From the NCBI RefSeq assembly GCF_051020975.1, contig NC_135032.1, positions 8,866,001-8,930,000 on the forward strand: a stretch of DNA of 64,000 nucleotides. The letters are read 5' to 3'. The notes under the pieces are model-generated. The model was not told where the DNA came from and did not search any database. It was given only the letters and a program-made list of their open reading frames with translations. This document shows, one piece after another, positions 57,377 to 64,000 of the stretch. The translations under genes were made by a program, and so were the position numbers. The DNA is from Osmia lignaria lignaria. Lineage: Eukaryota > Arthropoda > Insecta > Hymenoptera > Megachilidae. Each line of letters begins with the position of its first letter. Position 1 is the stretch's first letter.

Positions 57377-59200
57377 AGTACTAATGATATTGTTATTAAA
57401 TGTAGATTGATCTGTTGGAAGGAATCACTATATTACATTATATCTATTGTAGATATGGTAATATTGATATAGTTTTTAAATGTACATTACATATCTAATG
57501 TAGATATAGTACTAATGATATTGTTATTAAATGTACATTGATCTGTGGGAAGGAGTCAGGGTATTACATTATATCTAATGTAGATAAGGTAATAATGATA
57601 TTGTTATTAAATGTACGTTGATCTGTGGGAATTAATCCGTATATTACACTATATCGAATGTAGATATGGTAATAATGATATTGCTATTAAATGTACATTG
57701 ATCTGTGGGAAGGAATCAGTATATTACATGATATCTATTGTAGATATGGTAATATTGATATTGTTTTTAAATGTACATTACATATCTAATGTAGATATAG
57801 TACTAATGTTATTGTTATTAAATGTACATTGATCTGTGGGAAGGAATCAGTATATTACATTATATCTAATGTAGATATGGTAATAATGATATTGTTTTCA
57901 AATGTACATTACATATCTAATGTAGATGTAGTTCTCATGGTATTGTTATTAAATGTACATTGATCTGTGGGAAGGGGTCATGGTATTACATTGTATCTAC
58001 TGCAGATATGGTAATAACGATGTTGTTATTAAATGTACATTGTTCTGTGGGAATGACTCAATATAGTACATTATATCGAATGTAGATATGGTAATAATAA
58101 TATTGTTCTTAATTGTACATTACATATCTAATGTAGATATAGTACTAATGATATTGGTATTCAATGTACATTGATCTGTGGGAATGGATCTGTATATTAC
58201 ATTATATCTATTGTAGATATGGTAATATTGATATTGTTTTTAAATGTACATTACATATCTACTGTAGATATAGTACTAATGATATTGTTATTAAATGTGC
58301 ATTGATCTGTGGGAAGGAATCAGTTTATTACTTGATATCTAATGTAACTATGGTAATAATGATATTCTTTTTAAATGTACATTACATATCCAGTGTAGAT
58401 ATAGTACTAATGATATTGTTATTAAATGTACATTGATCTGTGGGAATGGATCTGTATATTACATTATATCTTTTGTAGATATGGTAATATTGATATTGTT
58501 TTTAAATGTACATTACATATCTACTGTAGATATAGTACTAATGATATTGTTATTAAATGTACATTGATCTGTGGGAAGGAGTCAGGGTAATACATTATAT
58601 CTAATGTAGATATGGTAATAATGATATTGTTATTAAATGTACATTGATCTGTGGGAATTAATCCGTATACTACATTATATCGAATATAGATATGGTAATA
58701 ATGATATTGTTATTAAATGTAGATTGATCTGTTGGAAGGAATCAGTATATTACATTATATCTATTGTAGATATGGTAATATTGATATTGTTTTTAAATGT
58801 ATATTACATATCTAATGTAGATATAGTAATAATGATATTGTTTTTAAATGTACAGTGAGCTGTGGGTATTAACCAGTATATTATATTATATCTAATGTAG
58901 ATATGGTAATAATGATATTGTTATTAAATGTACGTTACATGTCGAATGTAGATATGGTACCAATGATATTGTTATTAAATGTGCATTGATCTGTGGGAAG
59001 GAATCAGTTTATTACATAACATCTAATGTAGATATGGTAATAATAATATTGTTTTTAAATGTACATTACATATCCAAGGTAGATATAGTACTACTGATAT
59101 TGTTATTAAATGTACATTGATCCGTGGGAATGGATCTGTATATTACATTATATCTAATGTAGATATAGTACCAGTGATATTGTTATTAAATGTACATTGA
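57377..59200. repeat. 1.8-kb copy of 47,685-49,508 (offset 9,692)
   Basis: This is the fourth occurrence of the segment also found near 33.1, 36.0 and 47.7 kb. A private change is GATATTCTTTTTAAATG near 58,362, where the other three have GATATTGTTTTTAAATG. That change is inherited by the last block of the window. At 59,201 it departs from the 49.5-kb sequence with a GAAGGAATCAGTACATT unit. Confidence 0.85.
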
Positions 59201-59940
59201 TCTGTGGGAAGGAATCAGTACATTACATTATATCTAATGTATATATGGTAATAACGATATTGTTATTAAATGTACATTGATCTGTGGGAATGAATCAATA
59301 TATTACATTATATCGAATGTAGATATAGTAGTAATGATGTTGTTATTAAATGTACATTGATCTGTGGGAAGGAATCAGAATAATAGATTATATCTAATGT
59401 AGATATGGTAATAATGATATTGTTATTAAATGTACATTGATCTGTGGGAATGGATCTGTGTATTACATTATATCTAATGTAGATATAGTACCACTGATAT
59501 TCTTATTAAGTGTACATTGATCTGTGGGAAGGAATCAGTATATTATATTATATCTAATGTAGATATGGTAATAATGATATTGTTTTTAAATGTACATTAC
59601 ATATCTAATGTAGATGTAGTTCTCATGGTATTGTTACTAAATGTACGTTGATCTGTGGGAAGGAGTCAGGGTATTACATTGTATCTACTGCAGATATGGT
59701 AATAATGATATTGTTATTAAATATACACTGATCTGTGGGAATGACTCAATATAGTACATTATATCGAATGTAGATATGGTAATAATAATATTGTTCTTAA
59801 TTGTACATTACATATCTAATGTAGATATAGTACTAATGGTATTGGTATTCAATGTACATTGATCTGTGGGAATGGATCTGTATATTACATTATATGTAAT
59901 GTAGATATAGTACCAGTGATATTGTTATTAAATGTACATT

Positions 59941-60900
59941 GATCTGTGGGAAGGAAACAGTATATTACATTATATCTAATGTAGATATGGTAATAATGAT
60001 ATTGTTTTTAAATATACATTACATATCTACTGTAGATGTAGTTCTCATGATATTGTTATGAAATGTACATTGATCTGTGGGAATGACTCAATATATTACA
60101 TTATATCGAATCTAGATATAGTACTAATGATATTGTTAATAAATGTACATTGATCTGTGGGAAGGAATCAGCATATTACGTTATACCTAATGTAGATACG
60201 GTAATAATGTTATTGTTTTTAAATGTACATTACATATCTAATACAGATATAGTACCAATGATATTGTTATTAAATGTTCATTGATCTGTGGGAATGAATC
60301 AGTATATTACATTATATCGAATGTAGTTATAGTACCAATGATATTGTTATTAAATGTACATTGATCTGTGGGAAGGAATCAGTATATTACATTATATCTA
60401 ATGTAGATATGGTAATAATAATATTGTTATTAATTGTTCATTACATATCGAATGTAGATATAGTACTAATGATATTATTATTAAATGTACATTGATCTGT
60501 GGGAATGAATCTGTATATCACATTATATCGAATATAGATATAGTACCAATGATATTGTTATTAAATGTACATTACATATCTAATGTAGATATAGTACCAA
60601 CGATATTGTTATTAACTGTACATCGATCTGTGGGAATGTATCAGTATATTACATTATATCTAATGTAGATATAGTAATAATAATATTGTTACTAATTGTT
60701 CATTACATATCGAATGTAGATATAGTACTAATGATATTATTATTAAATGTACATTGATCTGTGGGAATGAATCTGTATATCACATTATATCGAATGTAGA
60801 TATAGTACCAATGATATTGTTATTAAATGTACATTGATCTGTGGGAAGGAATCTCTATATTACATTATATCTACTGTAGATATGGTAATAATGATATTGT
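59941..60900. repeat. Divergent low-copy island in domain B
   Basis: These are still 80/51-bp monomers, but with no near-identical partner elsewhere in the window. Variants include GAATCTAGATATAG, CATATTACGTTATACC, CTAATACAGATATAG, GAATGTAGTTATAG and TTAACTGTACATCGATC. Some monomers look like domain-A types (GTTAATAAATG, CAGCATATTAC, CGAATGTAG with ACCAATG). An internal 262-bp duplication (2x80+2x51) repeats GAATCTGTATATCACATT at 60,508 and 60,770. No gene or foreign insert is seen. Confidence 0.78.
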
Positions 60901-61066
60901 TATTAAATGTACATTGATCTGTGGGAAGGAATCAGAATAATAGATTATATCTAATGTAGATATGGTAATAATGATATTGTTATTAAATGTACATTGATCT
61001 GTGGGAATGGATCTGTATATTACATTATATCTAATGTAGATATAGTACCACTGATATTCTTATTAA

Positions 61067-62050
61067 GTGTACATTGATCTGTGGGAAGGAATCACTATAT
61101 TATATTATATCTATTGTAGATACGGTAATATTGATATTGTTTTTAAATGTACATTACATATCTACTGTAGATATAGTACTAATGATATTGTTATTAAATG
61201 TACATTGATCTGTGGGAATGGATCTGTATATTACATTACATCTATTGTAGATATGGTAATATTGATATTGTTTTTAAATGTACATTACATATCTACTGTA
61301 GATATAGTACTAATGATATTGTTATTAAATGTACATTGATCTGTGGGAAGGAGTCACGGTATTACATTATATCTGATGTAGATATGGTAATAATGATATT
61401 GTTATTAAATGTACATTGATCTGTGGGAATTAATCCGTATATTACATTATATCGAATGTAGATATGGTAATAATGATATTGTTATTAAATGTACATTGAT
61501 CTGTGGGAAGGCATCAGTATATTACATTATATCTATTGTAGATATGGTAATATTGATATTGTTTTTAAATGTACATTACATATCTAATGTAGATATAGTA
61601 CTAATGATATTGTTATTAAATGTTCATTGATCTGTGAGAAGGAATCAGTATATTACATTATATCTAATGTAGATATGGTAATAATGATACTGTTTATAAA
61701 TGTACATTGATCTGTGGGTATTAATCAGTATATTATTTATATCTAATGTAGATATGGTAATAATGATATTGTTATTAAATGTACATTACATATCGAATGT
61801 AGATATAGTACCAATGATATTGTTACTAAATGTACATTGATCTGTGGGAATGGATCTGTATATTACATTATATCTATTGTAGATATGGTAATATTGATAT
61901 TGTTTTTAAATCTACATTACATATCTACTGTAGATATAGTACAAATGATATTGTTATTAAATGTACATTGATCTCTGGGAAGGAGTCAGGGTATTACATT
62001 ATATCTAATGTAGATATGGTAATAATGATATTGATATTAAATGTACATTG
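61067..62050. repeat. Composite of two long-range copies
   Basis: About 61,150-61,490 matches 32,675-33,015 (offset 28,475), including the shared variants TCACGGTATTACATTATATC and TGATGTAGATATGG. From about 61,495 the array follows 56,592-57,110 instead (offset 4,903), with GGAAGGCATCAG and AAATCTACATTAC. Private changes are CTGTGAGAAGG and GTTTATAAATG. The switch point is inside one monomer and keeps register. Confidence 0.75.
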
Positions 62051-62689
62051 ATCTGTGGGAAGGAATCAGTGTATTACATTATATCTATTGTAGATATGGT
62101 AATATTGATATTGTTTTTAAATGTACATTACATATCTAATGTAGATATAGTACTAATGATATTGTTGTTAAATGTACATTGTTCTGTGGGAAGGAATCAG
62201 TATATTACATTATATCTAATGTAGATATGGTAATAATGATATTGTTTTCAAATGTACATTACATATCTAATGTAGATGTAGTTCTCATGGTATTGTTATT
62301 AAATGTACATTGATCTGTGGGAAGGGGTCAGGGTATTACATTGTATCTACTGCAGATATGGTAATAATGATGTTGTTATTAAATGTACATTGTTCTGTGG
62401 GAATGACTCAATATAGTACATTATATCGAATGTAGATATGGTAATAATAATATTGTTCTTAATTGTACATTACATATCTAATGTAGATATAGTACTAATG
62501 ATATTGGTATTCAATCTACATTGATCTGTGGGAATGGATCTGTATATTACATTATATCTATTGTAGATATGGTAATATTGATATTGTTTGTAAATGTACA
62601 TTACATATCTACTATAGATATAGTACTAATGATATTGTTATTAAATGTACATTGATCTGTGGGAAGGAGTCAGGGTATTACATTATATC

Positions 62690-64000
62690 TAATGTAACTA
62701 TGGTAATAATGATATTCTTTTTAAATGTACATTACATATCCAGTGTAGATATAGTACTAATGATATTGTTATTAAATGTACATTGATCTGTGGGAATGGA
62801 TCTGTATATTACATTATATCTTTTGTAGATATGGTAATATTGATATTGTTTTTAAATGTACATTACATATCTACTGTAGATATAGTACTAATGATATTGT
62901 TATTAAATGTACATTGATCTGTGGGAAGGAGTCAGGGTAATACATTATATCTAATGTAGATATGGTAATAATGATATTGTTATTAAATGTACATTGATCT
63001 GTGGGAATTAATCCGTATACTACATTATATCGAATATAGATATGGTAATAATGATATTGTTATTAAATGTAGATTGATCTGTTGGAAGGAATCAGTATAT
63101 TACATTATATCTATTGTAGATATGGTAATATTGATATTGTTTTTAAATGTATATTACATATCTAATGTAGATATAGTAATAATGATATTGTTTTTAAATG
63201 TACAGTGAGCTGTGGGTATTAACCAGTATATTATATTATATCTAATGTAGATATGGTAATAATGATATTGTTATTAAATGTACGTTACATGTCGAATGTA
63301 GATATGGTACCAATGATATTGTTATTAAATGTGCATTGATCTGTGGGAAGGAATCAGTTTATTACATAACATCTAATGTAGATATGGTAATAATAATATT
63401 GTTTTTAAATGTACATTACATATCCAAGGTAGATATAGTACTACTGATATTGTTATTAAATGTACATTGATCCGTGGGAATGGATCTGTATATTACATTA
63501 TATCTAATGTAGATATAGTACCAGTGATATTGTTATTAAATGTACATTGATCTGTGGGAAGGAATCAGTACATTACATTATATCTAATGTATATATGGTA
63601 ATAACGATATTGTTATTAAATGTACATTGATCTGTGGGAATGAATCAATATATTACATTATATCGAATGTAGATATAGTAGTAATGATGTTGTTATTAAA
63701 TGTACATTGATCTGTGGGAAGGAATCAGAATAATAGATTATATCTAATGTAGATATGGTAATAATGATATTGTTATTAAATGTACATTGATCTGTGGGAA
63801 TGGATCTGTGTATTACATTATATCTAATGTAGATATAGTACCACTGATATTCTTATTAAGTGTACATTGATCTGTGGGAAGGAATCAGTATATTATATTA
63901 TATCTAATGTAGATATGGTAATAATGATATTGTTTTTAAATGTACATTACATATCTAATGTAGATGTAGTTCTCATGGTATTGTTACTAAATGTACGTTG
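62690..64000. repeat. Terminal copy of 58,340-59,650 (offset 4,350)
   Basis: Both blocks share AATGTAACTATGG followed by the rare GATATTCTTTTTAAATG, and continue to match through GTTACTAAATGTACGTTG at the window end. The offset equals 48x80+10x51. The match is cut by the window edge, so a full 4,350-bp HOR may continue beyond 64,000. Confidence 0.82.

Larger units (their letters stand above)
1..64000. repeat. AT-rich satellite array, 80-bp and 51-bp monomers, entire window
   Basis: Every stretch I read is a variant of one monomer, joined head to tail in one orientation. The long form is 80 bp and begins ATTGATCTGTGGGAA; the short form is 51 bp and begins ATTACATATCTAATG. Both end in the same half (TAGATATAG/GG, GATATTGTTATTAAATGTAC). 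The consensus long monomer has 19 G/C in 80 bases and the short one 10 in 51. No reverse-complement monomer and no non-satellite insertion were noticed, and the array runs off both window ends. Known biology: arrays of this kind make up centromeres and heterochromatin in many eukaryotes. The centromeric role here is inference; nothing in the sequence proves it. The species and the satellite family name are not recognised. Confidence 0.98.
27880..64000. repeat. Satellite domain B
   Basis: The first B-type monomer, with GGAAGGAGTCAGGGTATT, starts at 27,880. Recurrent B units are GGAATTAATCCGTATATTAC, GTGGGTATTAATCAGTATAT, GGAATGGATCTGTATATTAC, and ATTGTAGATATGGTAATATT followed by GATATTGTTTTTAAATG. 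The A marker CCAACGGAG was not seen in this domain. Short monomers are more frequent than in domain A (about 17 short to 29 long per 3,186-bp unit by arithmetic). Several HOR lengths (1,055, 2,874 and 3,186 bp) and long-range copies coexist. Confidence 0.85.

Noticed and set aside
122..63208. About one hundred + strand open frames of 60-104 codons with similar translations
   Set aside because: They are a consequence of the 80/51-bp periods and the TGA in CATTGATCTG. Lengths cluster at 222, 273 and 315 bases as the arithmetic predicts, overlapping frames read the same monomers, and one frame is shortened by a single-base loss near 52,297. No domain, start context or codon-use signal supports them.
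1..64000. CRISPR array, because of regularly spaced direct repeats
   Set aside because: There are no unique spacers. The sequence between any chosen repeats is itself repeated, and no cas gene is present.
1..64000. TATA-like promoters and AATAAA polyadenylation signals
   Set aside because: TATATTA and AATAAATAC occur as part of the monomer at every unit of some subfamilies in sequence of about 23% G+C. Their presence carries no information about transcription.
1..64000. CENP-B box
   Set aside because: I looked for TTCG-4 nt-A-2 nt-CGGG and saw no match. CG dinucleotides are rare (mainly TATCGAATG, CCAACGGAG and GAACGAAT) and none is in the required arrangement.
1..64000. Transposable element, or a terminal repeat at the domain border or HOR edges
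   Set aside because: No foreign sequence, target-site duplication, terminal inverted repeat or coding remnant was seen. All junctions keep monomer register and consist of satellite on both sides.
1..64000. Telomeric or subtelomeric repeats
   Set aside because: No TTAGGG, TTAGG or TTTAGGG runs are present on either strand, and the monomer length and composition do not fit.
1..64000. tRNA, rRNA or other structured RNA genes
   Set aside because: No unique segment exists that could hold them. The only hairpin potential is the short repeated dyads of the satellite monomer.
1..64000. Array of bacterial or organellar origin (iterons, AT-rich minicircles)
   Set aside because: The length, absence of any gene, multi-level HOR structure and lack of a replication gene nearby are not typical of iterons or minicircles. 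A nuclear eukaryotic satellite explains everything seen, though the species cannot be set from sequence alone.

Overview
The whole 64 kb window is one head-to-tail satellite DNA array. I see no protein gene, RNA gene, transposon or unique-sequence gap in it. The array is built from two related monomer lengths, 80 bp (long) and 51 bp (short), all in the same orientation. Consensus monomers are about 24% and 20% G+C. At the observed mixture there are roughly 900 monomers (my estimate from unit lengths, not a count). A gene-free array of this size, with multi-kilobase higher-order repeats (HORs), points to a eukaryotic nuclear chromosome, most plausibly a centromeric, pericentromeric or other heterochromatic block. 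I cannot name the species, and I do not recognise the monomer as a known satellite family.

Layout. The window has two domains with a sharp border near 27,880. Domain A (1-27,879) is marked by long monomers carrying CCAACGGAGATATA, by long monomers reading CATTCATCTGTGGGAACG, and by TTCAATGTAGATATAGTACC. It holds a 5,878-bp HOR (1-5,878), a second copy shortened by 291 bp (5,879-11,465), and a third, partial and rearranged copy (11,466-13,291). These are followed by a 5,259-bp HOR present twice (13,292-18,550 and 18,551-23,809) and a mosaic of its fragments (23,810-27,879). Domain B (27,880-64,000) is marked by GGAAGGAGTCAGGGTATT, GGAATTAATCCGTATA, GTGGGTATTAATCAG and GGAATGGATCTGTATATTAC. It contains a 2,874-bp HOR in two copies (about 33,020-38,767) and a 3,186-bp HOR in three tandem copies (37,360-46,917) plus a fourth at 49,049-52,234. 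It also holds a 1,055-bp tandem duplication (53,204-55,439), several long-range duplicated blocks, and a divergent low-copy island near 59,950-60,900.

How it works as DNA. Each monomer carries a perfect 10-bp palindrome (AATGTACATT) at its junction and a dyad (ATATCTA-3 nt-TAGATAT) in its body, so dyad symmetry recurs every 51 or 80 bp for 64 kb. Copy-to-copy differences are mostly whole-monomer gains and losses (291 and 451 bp are 3x80+51 and 5x80+51). This is the signature of in-register unequal exchange and gene conversion. The many small open frames of 60-104 codons on the + strand follow from the monomer lengths (80 is not a multiple of 3, 51 is) and are not annotated as genes.
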